DNA of 49,057 bases from an uncultured Clostridia bacterium (GCA_944393295.1 CALXZR010000059.1:1-49057), one strand, 5' to 3'; shown: positions 1-10,263, counted from the first letter of the stretch. Notes: generated from the sequence alone by a model not told the origin. Made by a program: numbers and translations.

Positions 1-109
1 AATACTATATGATATTTGCAATTCCACTTTGTATGTGATAAACTTGACATTGTATCATATGTAGTACTTTCTTCTTTAGTTTTTTTACTGAATATACTAT
101 TCATGATAC

Positions 110-181
110 GCAACTCCCTTCATTTTATTTTTATCAATTATGCGTCGAAACATATTGATATTATATCATGAAGGGAGTTGC
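110..181. repeat. Long nested inverted repeat
   Basis: A perfect 14-bp inverted repeat, GCAACTCCCTTCAT at 110-123 and ATGAAGGGAGTTGC at 168-181, encloses a second stem TATCAAT (132-138) / ATTGATA (154-160). On the plus strand the right arm is followed by TTTTCT, so it could terminate a plus-strand gene left of the window. It could equally be a short palindromic element. A further small hairpin, CCGGC-ATA-GCCGG at 212-224 inside a TATGTTA/TAACATA stem (202-239), follows it. No coding frame was recognised in 1-271. Confidence 0.6.
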
Positions 182-243
182 TTTTCTACAAAGCTAAAGC
201 CTATGTTACTACCGGCATAGCCGGAAGATTAATAACATAAAAA

Positions 244-273
244 AATGGAAAAGAACAAATTGTCTTTTCCATT
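244..273 (-). terminator. Rho-independent terminator of spoIIE
   Basis: An 11-bp stem AATGGAAAAGA / TCTTTTCCATT with an 8-nt loop overlaps the spoIIE stop codon on the minus strand and is followed there by a T run. The stem is A/T-rich but the position and tail fit an intrinsic terminator. Confidence 0.7.
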
Positions 274-2680
274 ACTTTTTCTTCATAATCTTGGCAACAA
301 TTACTGTCATATCATCATTTGCTATACCATAACTATTGTCTATAGCTTCTGCAAGTATCATATCTGCTACTTTCTGAACATTATTTGTATTTATGTTTCT
401 TAAAAATTCTTCTATCCAATCCTTACTATAATTTTCTTTAGATTCTAATAAACCATCACTACACATTACTATAATATCACCATCAGAGACTGATCTTTCT
501 GTCTCTTGCAAATCTACCTTCCCTAGTATTCCTATAGGATTTTGATTTGATTCAATTATCTGTATATTTCTTTTATTTTTTATATATGTATTACAAGCTC
601 CATTTTTCATAAATTCTGCTTTTCCGCTAAATAAATCTAAAATTGTTATATCCATACTAGTATAAGATTCATTCTGATTTCTCTGATTTAACATACTATT
701 TATTAAAGAAACTGATTCCTGTTTTTCAAAGCCATTTTCTAAAAGTTCTTTTAAAGTATTAATTGCCATTTTGCTTTTTTCCCTAGCTATTTTGCCAGTT
801 CCCATTCCGTCACTAATTGCTAAAACATATTTTCCGTCATTTATACGTATTTGCAAATTACAATCACCAGACATCTTACTATTTTCTTCTGATATTTTTG
901 CAGAACCTACTTGCATAATATATTTATCTTCAGATGAATAAGTCTGAATATATTCATTCTTTTCTATACTTTTATAATCCTTCTGAAATGCCACTTTATT
1001 TCCAATGATTTTTGAAAGTAAATCAGAAATATTAGATATTTTACTTTTTTCTCTTAATGAATCTGAAAATTTAATATCTAAATTTAGTAATATAATATAT
1101 TTCTTATTTTTTGCTTGCTTTACTAAAACGTCTTTTATAGCAATATTTTTATTCTCAAGAAGTATTTTTATCTCCTGTTCTAACTTACTAAACTTATTTT
1201 CTTGTTTTTCTAATATTTCTTTAGCACAATTATCAATAACTTTTGAAACACTTTTTAAGCTCTCTTCCATTACTTTTTGTTGTTTTATTTTTTCTGCTTT
1301 TTTGCTTAACTCTATTTGAATCATCTTATATGTTCTATTTATTACTTTTATGATTTCTTGCAAATCATGTTTTACTAATTCATCTTGCATAAATATATAA
1401 TTATTATGAGCTTCACAAATAGTAATTAAATCCTTTTCTACTAATATTTCCTTTTCTTGGATACAACTATATATGTCTTTAATAATATCTTCGCCTTTAG
1501 AAAGTTCCTCATATAAAATATTATTTTCATATTCTTCTAGATTGTCTAAAAAAGTTTGAATAAATTCATTCTCAATATCAGTTATTTCTTCTTTATTATT
1601 TGAAATGTTTTCTAATATTGTATGTGATAAAGCATTTAATTTATCTGCCATTTCTTTATTTTCATTTAAACGATTTTCACCTAAATTTGTTAAAAGTTTA
1701 CTTTTTCCAATTAAATCTTCTATTCTTATTTGCACTTTTCTTGGAACAAAAAGTACAAGTACTGATGCTACAATAATATTTTGATAATTCAATATATCAA
1801 ATGCCTGTCCACTATATAAATATGTAATTAAAGTTGTCCCTAAGAAAAAACCAATAATACTACCTATTTTTCCTATTTTTCTAAAAATTCCACTTAATAT
1901 TCCTCCTGTAGCAAGAATCCCTAGTAGTTCCATATTTCCTACTCCTAACATTGCTAAAACTAAACCTAATGAAATTCCTGCACCAAAACCAACTAATACT
2001 CCATTTTTTAATCCCAAAAGAATTGTCATGAAGCAAACTATTATGTAGCATAAGTTTAAGTTCCAAATACTAAAATTAGTAAGAGCTGTACTTGCAACTG
2101 TAATAATTATAGCTCCTCCTATTATCTCTTCTATAGTAAATGCAGATTTTATATTAAAATCTTTAAGAACAATTAAACCATTTACAAATATTTTATAAAA
2201 AACATAAGCTATACCAGCATAAATTGCAGAAGTAAATACATCATAAAGTAAAAATACACCACTATAGCTTCTTATAATATTAGTTATAAAGCAAGAAAAG
2301 TATAACTTACTTCCTGTTTTCAAAAGTTCATTTCTCTCATCTACAGCAACTTTTGGTTTAAATATTAGAACTAATAAAAAATATATAAAAGCCATCATTA
2401 TATAAGTTAAAACGCCACTCATTCCCTGCGAAATGGCTGTTCCGATTATTGAAATAATAAAAACTCCTATTATAGGAATTGTACTACTTAAACAAGCAGC
2501 CATTATAGCTATGCCAAATGGTGCAAAATCTCCTTGTATGCTTATAGTAGACAAAAAAAATGTTAATATATATATTGCTATATTTTGATACCTAAATATA
2601 CTTTTTAAAGTCTCTTTAATTTTAAAAGAATTACTTTCATCATTTTTTTCTTGTACATCCTCAACAATATTTTGAAACAT
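272..2680 (-). CDS. spoIIE: Stage II sporulation protein E (PP2C phosphatase)
   Basis: Membrane serine phosphatase that in spore formers dephosphorylates SpoIIAA to activate the forespore factor sigma F and also acts at the polar septum. The N-terminal roughly 320 residues hold many hydrophobic segments, a charged central region follows, and the C-terminal third is a PP2C-type domain with the SpoIIE signature DGMGTGKIAREKS near residue 620, then CSDGLLES and ANDDMTVIV, which carry the metal-binding aspartates. Length (about 802 aa) matches the family. The frame is open to an ATG at 2710, but the ATG at 2680 has a good GAGGTG ribosome site 7 bases upstream and is preferred. Its terminator overlaps the stop codon. 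Single gene, no operon partner. Confidence 0.95.
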   Translation of the reverse strand: MFQNIVEDVQEKNDESNSFKIKETLKSIFRYQNIAIYILTFFLSTISIQGDFAPFGIAIMAACLSSTIPIIGVFIISIIGTAISQGMSGVLTYIMMAFIYFLLVLIFKPKVAVDERNELLKTGSKLYFSCFITNIIRSYSGVFLLYDVFTSAIYAGIAYVFYKIFVNGLIVLKDFNIKSAFTIEEIIGGAIIITVASTALTNFSIWNLNLCYIIVCFMTILLGLKNGVLVGFGAGISLGLVLAMLGVGNMELLGILATGGILSGIFRKIGKIGSIIGFFLGTTLITYLYSGQAFDILNYQNIIVASVLVLFVPRKVQIRIEDLIGKSKLLTNLGENRLNENKEMADKLNALSHTILENISNNKEEITDIENEFIQTFLDNLEEYENNILYEELSKGEDIIKDIYSCIQEKEILVEKDLITICEAHNNYIFMQDELVKHDLQEIIKVINRTYKMIQIELSKKAEKIKQQKVMEESLKSVSKVIDNCAKEILEKQENKFSKLEQEIKILLENKNIAIKDVLVKQAKNKKYIILLNLDIKFSDSLREKSKISNISDLLSKIIGNKVAFQKDYKSIEKNEYIQTYSSEDKYIMQVGSAKISEENSKMSGDCNLQIRINDGKYVLAISDGMGTGKIAREKSKMAINTLKELLENGFEKQESVSLINSMLNQRNQNESYTSMDITILDLFSGKAEFMKNGACNTYIKNKRNIQIIESNQNPIGILGKVDLQETERSVSDGDIIVMCSDGLLESKENYSKDWIEEFLRNINTNNVQKVADMILAEAIDNSYGIANDDMTVIVAKIMKKK

Positions 2681-2734
2681 CCTTAACCACCTCATACTTT
2701 TTTTATTCATATTCTTATTAAATACTTATTTAAA

Positions 2735-2762
2735 TTTATATTTTGTCATATTTAAAGAACAA
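2735..2762 (-). promoter_or_regulatory. Predicted spoIIE promoter with possible Spo0A box upstream
   Basis: Read on the minus strand, TTGTTC (2757-2762) and TATAAA (2735-2740) are 16 bp apart, a plausible vegetative-type promoter. A TGTAGAA heptamer at 2775-2781, one mismatch from the Spo0A core TGTCGAA, lies about 13 bp upstream of the -35, where activator binding would fit. In Bacillus spoIIE is Spo0A-activated; here this is inference. Confidence 0.4.
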
Positions 2763-2842
2763 ATAAAAAAAGTTTTCTACATTTTGTGATAATTTTAATT
2801 TATTTTATTATAATTTTTCTAAAAAGACAAGAGATTATACAA

Positions 2843-2870
2843 AAAAACTGAACCTTTTAGCTCAGTTTTT
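2843..2870 (-). terminator. Hairpin between the surface operon and spoIIE
   Basis: AAAAACTGA / TCAGTTTTT with a 10-nt loop; on the minus strand it is followed by a T run. It is probably a second terminator insulating spoIIE from the giant surface operon upstream. The rest of 2711-3011 holds the spoIIE promoter and no gene. Confidence 0.55.
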
Positions 2871-2970
2871 GTTTTATTAAAATATAATTTATAATCTTGT
2901 TTTGATAAAATATCTGGAATTTTGAAATAAAATATTTATATTTCTAAATTTGTTTAGATTATTTTTGTGC

Positions 2971-3002
2971 AAAAGGAGATGATTTAAAAATCATCTCCTT
3001 TT
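2971..3002 (-). terminator. Strong terminator of surface operon copy 1
   Basis: A 15-bp stem AAAAGGAGATGATTT / AAATCATCTCCTTTT with a 2-nt gap ends 9 bp past the stop codon of the 2,416-aa surface protein, with T-rich sequence after it on the minus strand. Confidence 0.85.
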
Positions 3003-3011
3003 ACTCTAAGT

Positions 3012-6000
3012 TTATTTCAAAACTTTTTTCTTTATAAATACAATTCCTAATGCTACAATTCCTAATGCAGCTACAGAAACTAATACAATTTGAATTGTTA
3101 AAGCTGTTTTTGCACTCATACCAGTTGGAGGTGAGAATGTAATTAATTCTGTTGCACTTGAATCTCTTTCTTTTATTGCTTCTTCAAATTCTCCTTGTTT
3201 TGGATCCACATTACCAGCTATTGTTGTTACATCTCTTCTACCCGCTGTATTATCAAGTTTTACAATCTCTGCAATATTATCAAAAGCTAAGTCTTCATCA
3301 TTTATTTCTGCATCTATTGATCTTGTCATATTCATTCTCATTGATGCAGTATAATCATAAGTTAAATCACTATTTTCATCATAAGCTTTTGTTGCACTAT
3401 ATGGAATTAATTTTACATTAAAGTCTCTGTTTGACATTTCTGTTGCAGAACTATCATTATTTTCAATACTTAATATAATATTGTATCTTTCAGCTGTTTG
3501 ATACATAGAGCCTTTTGAGTCTTCTATGTTTTTAGTTCCATCTTCATAAGTTGTAATTATATTTTTATCAATAATATCTGATTCTTCTGCAGCTAATTCC
3601 TCTACAGTTATAACTCTCCAACTATTATTTAATGCTGTGTTTTCTTCTGCTTTAAATATTGCATTATTATCTACATAATCTATCAATGTATCAACTCTTG
3701 TTGTTACAATATCGTCTAATTCAGCTTTTGCATAAGAGCCTTCATAATAGATACTTCCTAAATATTTACCATATACATCTGCATAAACATTTCCATCTGC
3801 ATTTGCTGTTTTTGTAAATGTTTTTGTTTTTGTATCGTAAGAGTAGTTTGTTTCAGAAAGTTTTTTAGCTTCTTCTACTATAGCGTTTGGATCATCAAAT
3901 TTACTATTTCCAAGTAATCCTATTCTATCAACTTCTCCTAGATTTAATACTGTAAATTTATATGTTACATTTAAAGTTAATGATTGAGCTATTGAGTTAT
4001 CATAGTAAATATATCTGAAGTTTTGAAGTCCTGCTTCTTCGTCTTTATTTAATGCCTGTAAATTGTCAGTTCCCATAGATGTTTCAGGGTTTAGTTTAGC
4101 ATCAACTTTTATAGATGTTCTACCAGTATCTTCATCATACTCTGGTGTATAAGTTAAAATATAATCAGCTTTTAGTATTACTGCTCCTGTATTATTTGTT
4201 AATGTAATATTTTCAATCTGTTTATCTAGTTTAATTTCTGTACTAGCTCTTTCTTCTAATCCTACGTCTATATTATTAATTTTGTAAGTAAAGTCTAATC
4301 TCTCTAGTGAAGTATTTCCACCGTTTCCTAAATTTACTTTACCTTTTACATAATTTACTGTAATTCCACCTACTTGTTTTTCTTCTCCGGCTGCAATTTC
4401 TTCTATTGCTCCTGTTGTAGGATTTGTTACATTAACCGTTTGTTTCTTTAGACTTACCATATTTTCAATATTTAAATTGATTTTTGCAGTATCTGCTGTC
4501 ATATAGTAATCTTCATATAATTTAGTATGGTCGGCATCTCTAGTATTCGCTGTATTTAATATAGTTGTATTTGAGTTTGTTAATATTCTAGATTTTGATG
4601 TAATTTCAAGTCTTCTAGCTTCACTATCTCTTGCATCTGAAACTCTAGCATTTGCTAAATCTTCATTTTCTAAGTTGTGCCATTCATTATCTACATAACC
4701 ATCTGAATTTGTATCTGTTATTCCACTAAATCCTACCTCATATGCAACTGTTTTAAAGTCTTGACCATTATATACTGCTGGAATACCATCTCCATCGTAA
4801 TTTGCTGGACTTGAAGTTTCATCACTATCACCATATACAAATCTTACTACATAGTTACCAGTTGGAACTCCTGTAAATCCATATTGTCCAATATTTCCTT
4901 GGTCAACACCAGTTTTTGTTGTTGAATCAAATCCTGTTAAATCCTTCAAGGTCTTACCAGCTTGAATTTCATAATCTTCTGGCCATAAGAAGTCATATTC
5001 TGTATAAACTATGTTTCCATTTGCATCCTTAACTTCATTTCCATTTTCGTCAATGCTCTTAACTCTAACCTTCTCCCACAATTCTGTAGTTAAGTTTGAA
5101 ATTAATTGTTCTCCTGCATCGTAAACACCATTTCCTACAGTTTGACCATATCCATTTTCTATCTTGGTATCTTCTTTATCTTCCCAAGCAACACCATTTA
5201 TTTCTCTTGATGTATCATATAATGTTAAAGTAATTGGTGGAGCTGAATCTGTATCATCTTCATACCAAGTTTTTTCATTAAATTCTGTAATATTAATATT
5301 GTTTGGTGCTGAATCTTTATCAACTTTACCAGCTATATCTGATTTGTTGTTTGAATTATATGTTGAATAGTTAGAAATTTCAGCAACATTTGCTTTAGTT
5401 CCTAGTCTTACACAATTCAATACTCCATCTGCTGATGTTTCATCTGTTTTTACTCTAAAGGTTAAATATAAGTCTATTCTTTCTCCAGAAGCTAATACTA
5501 CATTGTTCATTGAACTTGTTTTTATTTTATTGTAAGTAACTCCATCTGAACCTTTTACTGTACCTGCTGATTCCCAAGTAACTGGATTTTGAGTATCATT
5601 TATAGTTTCCCATGCAACTGTATCTCCATTTACTTGTTGCCTTTGTACTTTATAGTAAGGGCTATCAGCAATTTTTGTTACTTGATTTACAGCCACACCA
5701 TTAGCTTCTTGTAAGTATCTGTCCTTTTGAACAGTTACTAGTTCATAATCTTCGTCATAGTAATCTACTATTTCGTTAATTGTTGCATAATATGTTTGTG
5801 AATCATTATAAGCACTTACTTTATAAGTTATATATACATCTAAGTTTAGTTCTGTATCTAGTGCATTAGCATCTGTATAACCTAATGATTTATAAAATTT
5901 TTGAAGAGCTCCTTGAACCTCTGTATTTGTTTCATAAATTTTTGCTCTGTAATAATAATCTGTTTTATATAAGTCTAATTCATATTCTATATCAGCATCC

Positions 6001-9000
6001 GCAACTTCTACTTGTAAATTTAAGTAATCTTGATATTTAACATTTTCAAAATCTATTGCTTGATTATATTGATAGTTTAACATCTTCTGGTTAATTATAA
6101 CTGCTGCTGAATATACATCTTTTGTTAATGCAAGTTCAGCCTCATCTCTTGTAACTAATCCTAAGTTAATACTTAACAAATATGGATAAGTTGCTGAATA
6201 GTGATAAATATGTGTTGCTCCTAATTCATTTATGTTTTTATCAATACTCTCTAAATGAACTGCTGTCTCAAAAGGATATGTTAATCCACCATTTGTTGTC
6301 TCTGCCTTCATTAAGTAGTCTGATATAATGTAATGCTCATCTGTTGTAGTAAGTAGTGTAGATTCTTTTCTAGTTGTTCCCATCGTATTTAAAGAATCTG
6401 TTGAAACATAATTCAAAGTAGCAGTTCTGTTTCCACTTGCATCTGTACTATAACCAGTTGTTTCTCCTGTACTTGTAATTGCTTCATCACCTGTTATATT
6501 TGTGAATTTTCCATTAAATGCTGCTCTTTCGCCTTCATCATCTATTGCCATTGAATCATAGAAGAAGTTTCCTCTATCAATTCTAGATGCACTCTTATAT
6601 GCGTTTGCATCTCCATTTCCAGTTACTAAGAAAGTAGTTGGCTCATAAGTTTGACCATCATATCCAAATTCAACTCCATATCTTACTCTACCACTTTCTC
6701 CATTTTTTGCAACTGTAATTTCAACTTTGGCTACACTCCAAGTACCGTCTATATCTGTATATATAGGCCATGAAATTTCATTTCCATTTTCATCCCAAGC
6801 CTTAGCATTTCCTGTTTCAGAAATTACATTTCCATTTTCATCACATAAATATCTTTTTATAGTAACTTCAGCTTTTTCAATTCCTTCTTCAACTCCTGCG
6901 TCATATTTTCCGTTTGGAACTGAATTTTCTGTATTTTTATCGTCTGGGTTTAGTGCAACATCATGCCATACTATACCACCCATTTGCATTGTTAGTTCAT
7001 ATTCAACAGTAATCTTATATTCGTTAGTACAAACTGCTTCTACATTTACACCATCTTCTAAAACACCTGATGCATTTGTTATATCAACTAATTTCCAACC
7101 ATCTGGTAAGTTTATCTCTGTTACTTTATAGCTTGGTGCATTGTCTCCTTTCCATGAAATTGTTGGTGTAGAGAAACTTCCTCCTGCACTAATACTTTGT
7201 GTAATTGTTCTGCTTCCATTTACTACGCTTTCACCATTCATTTCAAAAGTACCCATAATCGTAACTTCGAATTCGAATGTTCCATCTATTGCTTCGTCTT
7301 TTACTTTGTCATCAATTTCAACTTCTTTTCTAACAGTAATTTGTGCTTGATGTTCTTTTTCGTCTGTATTTCTATTTATAGCTTTTACAACTACTGTTTT
7401 GTTTTCTTCCATAGTTCCTTCTGCATTTTCAATTCCTACTAGAGTATATCCATCTGGAACTTCAACCTCTTCTACTTTATAAGTTGGTGCATTATCTTTT
7501 CCAACCCATTTTACATTTTCTGTCCAGCTTTCTCCATTAGCTAACTCTTTTGTGTAAACTGTATCTCCTATTGTTATTTTAAATTTAAATTTAGTATTTG
7601 TATCTGTTGAATTTTCAACTTTTTTAGTTACACGAATTGTTCCAGAATATTCCTTGTCATCACCTTTGTTAGTAGCTTCAACATAAACTTCTTTATCAGC
7701 CTCTAAAGTTCCTTCTGCATTTGTAATGCTTACTTGTTCATATCCTTCTGGAATTTCAATTTCTTCTACTTTATAGCTTGGAGCACTTTCTCCTTCTTTC
7801 CATTTTACTGTTTGTGTCCAGCTAGAATCTTTTGTTATTTCTGCATAATAAACTGTAGTTCCTATAGTTATTTTGAATTTAAATTTTTTATCTGTAGAAG
7901 CATTACCGTCTACCTTTTTAGTAATAATAATTTTTGCTTCATATTCATCTTCGTCAGTACCATTATTGTTTATTGCTGTAACAGTTACCTTTTGTCCATT
8001 TTCTCCATCTATTAAAGTTCCTGTTGAGTTTATTATATTAAATAGTTCAACGTTTTCTGGAATCTCAACCTCTCTTACTTCATAACTTGGTGCTTGCTTT
8101 CCTGTCCATTCAATTGGTCCTACTGTAACAGTATTTGAAGTTTGCCCTGCTGGTACTACAATTTGTACTTGTGTATATATATTTCCATTTATATAAACAT
8201 CAAATTTATATGTTTCATCTGTCTCTGGAACTTCAGTTACTTGTTTTGTAATTTCTATATATCCTTCATGATCCTTATTATCACTATTATCATTTATTGC
8301 TGTAACAATTACTGGATCTGTTTGACCTCCATCTATTAATTTACCTTTTTCATTAATCATATTAAATAAGGTAACATTTTCTGGTATTTCAGTTTCTACA
8401 ACTCTATATGTTGGAGCATCTTTTCCATCCCATTCAAATGGGCCTACAACAACTTCATTTTGCTTTTGTCCAGCTGGAATAGTAATACTTACATTTTGTT
8501 TTAATACTCCATCTATATAAACATCAAATTTATATGTTTCATCTTCTTCTGCTACATCTGTAACTTTCTTTAAGATTTTTATATATCCAGAATGAGGTTC
8601 AACTTGATTTATCGCTTTAATTTTTACTCTTTGATTATCACTATCTTGCAAAGTTCCTGAAGAATTTTCTATATCTACTAAAGAATATTCATCTGGTAAA
8701 TTAACCTCTTCTATTCTATATGTTGGGTTTGGTTCATCAGAATTCCATTTAATAGTTCTAGTAACTGTTTCGTTTGCTTTTACCCTTACAGTATCGTATA
8801 ATCTATCATTTATATAAATTTTAAATGTAAATTTTTCATCATCTAAAGATGTTAATTCATTTCCATCTTTATCTACTACAACCTTTTTAATCTCAAGTAT
8901 TGCTTTATACTTTTCTGTTAATTCTGGTCCACCATCTAAATCTAAAGTAGCTGGATTATACCATCTAGCGCCTTTAATTCCATAAGCTAAAAGCTGTGAT

Positions 9001-10262
9001 TCGAAAGGTTGTAAGTTTGCTAATTCTACCCAATAAGTCCAAGATTTTACATGTCTATCCATAAATCCATGTGAGCAAGGATGATCATCACCTTCACTAT
9101 CTGTATATCCTCCAGAGCAATATTGAGCTTCTGATTTTGGTTTCCAATTTGCTTTAAAATATGTTCCTTTTAGTTCGTCATATTGTCCACCTGCATTCAT
9201 ATACTTAAAATCAAAATGTAAATTTTCAAAATATTTTGCATCTTCAATGAAATCCATTTCTATATAGAAAACTTCATTTGAATGAGGATATTCTTGAGTA
9301 TCACTCGCATCTCTTTGTCCTTCTAACCATACAAAATTCCATTTGTCTTCTGGAACTTCTCCAAGATCAGTATATACTTTTGCATTTGTAATTCCAGCGA
9401 ACATTACTTCATCTCTGTTACCATGTTTTACTTTGCTTTCAACATAATCTACAGAAAATGGACCTATTTTATATTTTTCTCCTGTCCAAGAAACTGTAAT
9501 ATCATCATATCTATCTACTTTTCCGTCTTGGTTTGCATCTTCATTATATTTTGGTTCGTATGTTATAACTGGTGCTTCTATTTGTCCAGTATAAGTAGTT
9601 CCATTAACTTCAAATTCATAATCTTGTAAAGTATATGTACTTGTATCTGTTGAGCCACCAACCTCTAAGATATATGCCTCAAAATCTCTTGCTTCTAAAG
9701 TTAGCTCTTCTGGTGCTGAAGCTAATACGCCTTGCATACCAGCTTCAGTATTCCACCAAGCAATTTGAACATTTGTATCATTTCCTCTTACTACTTGTTC
9801 TTTTGCCATTTCAGATAATATATAAGCTTCCATTGGTGTTGCTATATTACTAGAATTTACCTTGTAGTAACCATAAGTCTCATTTGTATATGTTGAAGAC
9901 TTAAATGGTGAATTTGGTGAACTACTGTAAGAATCTACAGTATGTACGAAATTCTTTTTACCAATATCATTTTGTGTTAAATATGCTTCTGATACACTAC
10001 CTTTTTCTGTAGTTAAAACTGTATTGTTATAACTTGGTAAATGAACACCATGAGCTGAACATAAAATATCATATTTAGTCCATAAATCATTTACTGTTAT
10101 ATAACCTGGGGTTGGACTTCCATTTCCTTGTGAATAAGATTGTGACTTATTTACATCAAGTTCTGCACTTACATAAGTTGCCAATCCTAATAGGGTGCTT
10201 AATATTACTATACTTATTAATATAAATGAAATTGTTAATTTAGTTTTTAAGCTTTTTTCCAT
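3012..10262 (-). CDS. Giant thioester / Cna-B-repeat surface adhesin with SPPTG sorting signal (B1)
   Basis: Predicted secreted, wall-anchored adhesin of 2,416 aa. A signal peptide occupies about residues 1-35. A thioester-type domain follows: Cys68 in LCSAHG and Gln166 in VQIAWW are the expected bond-forming pair. Residues about 450-1085 are six tandem Cna-B-like units of roughly 105 aa, most with a KKV lysine, a VEE/VVE glutamate and a closing A-x-N asparagine, the usual isopeptide triad. SdrD_B-like domains come next, including GVAWED and VPTGNYVVRFVYG. The C-terminus has SPPTG at 2377-2381, a membrane segment and a Lys tail. The ATG at 10262 is preferred over upstream codons because AGAGGTG sits 7 bases before it. 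It begins 1 bp after the stop of A1, so translation is probably coupled. The ligand is unknown. Confidence 0.88.
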   Translation of the reverse strand: MEKSLKTKLTISFILISIVILSTLLGLATYVSAELDVNKSQSYSQGNGSPTPGYITVNDLWTKYDILCSAHGVHLPSYNNTVLTTEKGSVSEAYLTQNDIGKKNFVHTVDSYSSSPNSPFKSSTYTNETYGYYKVNSSNIATPMEAYILSEMAKEQVVRGNDTNVQIAWWNTEAGMQGVLASAPEELTLEARDFEAYILEVGGSTDTSTYTLQDYEFEVNGTTYTGQIEAPVITYEPKYNEDANQDGKVDRYDDITVSWTGEKYKIGPFSVDYVESKVKHGNRDEVMFAGITNAKVYTDLGEVPEDKWNFVWLEGQRDASDTQEYPHSNEVFYIEMDFIEDAKYFENLHFDFKYMNAGGQYDELKGTYFKANWKPKSEAQYCSGGYTDSEGDDHPCSHGFMDRHVKSWTYWVELANLQPFESQLLAYGIKGARWYNPATLDLDGGPELTEKYKAILEIKKVVVDKDGNELTSLDDEKFTFKIYINDRLYDTVRVKANETVTRTIKWNSDEPNPTYRIEEVNLPDEYSLVDIENSSGTLQDSDNQRVKIKAINQVEPHSGYIKILKKVTDVAEEDETYKFDVYIDGVLKQNVSITIPAGQKQNEVVVGPFEWDGKDAPTYRVVETEIPENVTLFNMINEKGKLIDGGQTDPVIVTAINDNSDNKDHEGYIEITKQVTEVPETDETYKFDVYINGNIYTQVQIVVPAGQTSNTVTVGPIEWTGKQAPSYEVREVEIPENVELFNIINSTGTLIDGENGQKVTVTAINNNGTDEDEYEAKIIITKKVDGNASTDKKFKFKITIGTTVYYAEITKDSSWTQTVKWKEGESAPSYKVEEIEIPEGYEQVSITNAEGTLEADKEVYVEATNKGDDKEYSGTIRVTKKVENSTDTNTKFKFKITIGDTVYTKELANGESWTENVKWVGKDNAPTYKVEEVEVPDGYTLVGIENAEGTMEENKTVVVKAINRNTDEKEHQAQITVRKEVEIDDKVKDEAIDGTFEFEVTIMGTFEMNGESVVNGSRTITQSISAGGSFSTPTISWKGDNAPSYKVTEINLPDGWKLVDITNASGVLEDGVNVEAVCTNEYKITVEYELTMQMGGIVWHDVALNPDDKNTENSVPNGKYDAGVEEGIEKAEVTIKRYLCDENGNVISETGNAKAWDENGNEISWPIYTDIDGTWSVAKVEITVAKNGESGRVRYGVEFGYDGQTYEPTTFLVTGNGDANAYKSASRIDRGNFFYDSMAIDDEGERAAFNGKFTNITGDEAITSTGETTGYSTDASGNRTATLNYVSTDSLNTMGTTRKESTLLTTTDEHYIISDYLMKAETTNGGLTYPFETAVHLESIDKNINELGATHIYHYSATYPYLLSINLGLVTRDEAELALTKDVYSAAVIINQKMLNYQYNQAIDFENVKYQDYLNLQVEVADADIEYELDLYKTDYYYRAKIYETNTEVQGALQKFYKSLGYTDANALDTELNLDVYITYKVSAYNDSQTYYATINEIVDYYDEDYELVTVQKDRYLQEANGVAVNQVTKIADSPYYKVQRQQVNGDTVAWETINDTQNPVTWESAGTVKGSDGVTYNKIKTSSMNNVVLASGERIDLYLTFRVKTDETSADGVLNCVRLGTKANVAEISNYSTYNSNNKSDIAGKVDKDSAPNNINITEFNEKTWYEDDTDSAPPITLTLYDTSREINGVAWEDKEDTKIENGYGQTVGNGVYDAGEQLISNLTTELWEKVRVKSIDENGNEVKDANGNIVYTEYDFLWPEDYEIQAGKTLKDLTGFDSTTKTGVDQGNIGQYGFTGVPTGNYVVRFVYGDSDETSSPANYDGDGIPAVYNGQDFKTVAYEVGFSGITDTNSDGYVDNEWHNLENEDLANARVSDARDSEARRLEITSKSRILTNSNTTILNTANTRDADHTKLYEDYYMTADTAKINLNIENMVSLKKQTVNVTNPTTGAIEEIAAGEEKQVGGITVNYVKGKVNLGNGGNTSLERLDFTYKINNIDVGLEERASTEIKLDKQIENITLTNNTGAVILKADYILTYTPEYDEDTGRTSIKVDAKLNPETSMGTDNLQALNKDEEAGLQNFRYIYYDNSIAQSLTLNVTYKFTVLNLGEVDRIGLLGNSKFDDPNAIVEEAKKLSETNYSYDTKTKTFTKTANADGNVYADVYGKYLGSIYYEGSYAKAELDDIVTTRVDTLIDYVDNNAIFKAEENTALNNSWRVITVEELAAEESDIIDKNIITTYEDGTKNIEDSKGSMYQTAERYNIILSIENNDSSATEMSNRDFNVKLIPYSATKAYDENSDLTYDYTASMRMNMTRSIDAEINDEDLAFDNIAEIVKLDNTAGRRDVTTIAGNVDPKQGEFEEAIKERDSSATELITFSPPTGMSAKTALTIQIVLVSVAALGIVALGIVFIKKKVLK
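7010..8910 (-). repeat. Six tandem Cna-B-like domain repeats in B1
   Basis: This part of B1 encodes six diverged copies of a roughly 105-residue unit. Each opens with a strand such as ITKKV, passes through T/YKFDVYI or FKFKITIG, a W, PSYKVEE-type and N..GTL motifs, and closes with TAIN, KAIN or EATN. Copies 2 and 3 are most alike, as are copies 4 and 5, suggesting stepwise internal duplication. Rod-like stalks built of such domains hold many adhesins away from the wall. Confidence 0.8.
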
Positions 10263-10263
10263 A

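Noticed and set aside
1881..2066. 61-aa minus-strand frame inside spoIIE
   Set aside because: Lies wholly within spoIIE in another frame, with no ribosome site or recognisable protein features.
7010..8910. Periodic repeats that might suggest a CRISPR array or satellite DNA
   Set aside because: The period is about 315 bp, copies diverge at DNA level, and they keep an open frame encoding Cna-B-like domains.
3152..9853. Several plus-strand open frames opposite B1 (and similar ones opposite A1, A2, B2, mreB, VanW)
   Set aside because: They are Phe/Leu/Ser-rich mirror images of Lys/Glu/Asn-rich minus-strand genes, without ribosome sites or recognisable domains.
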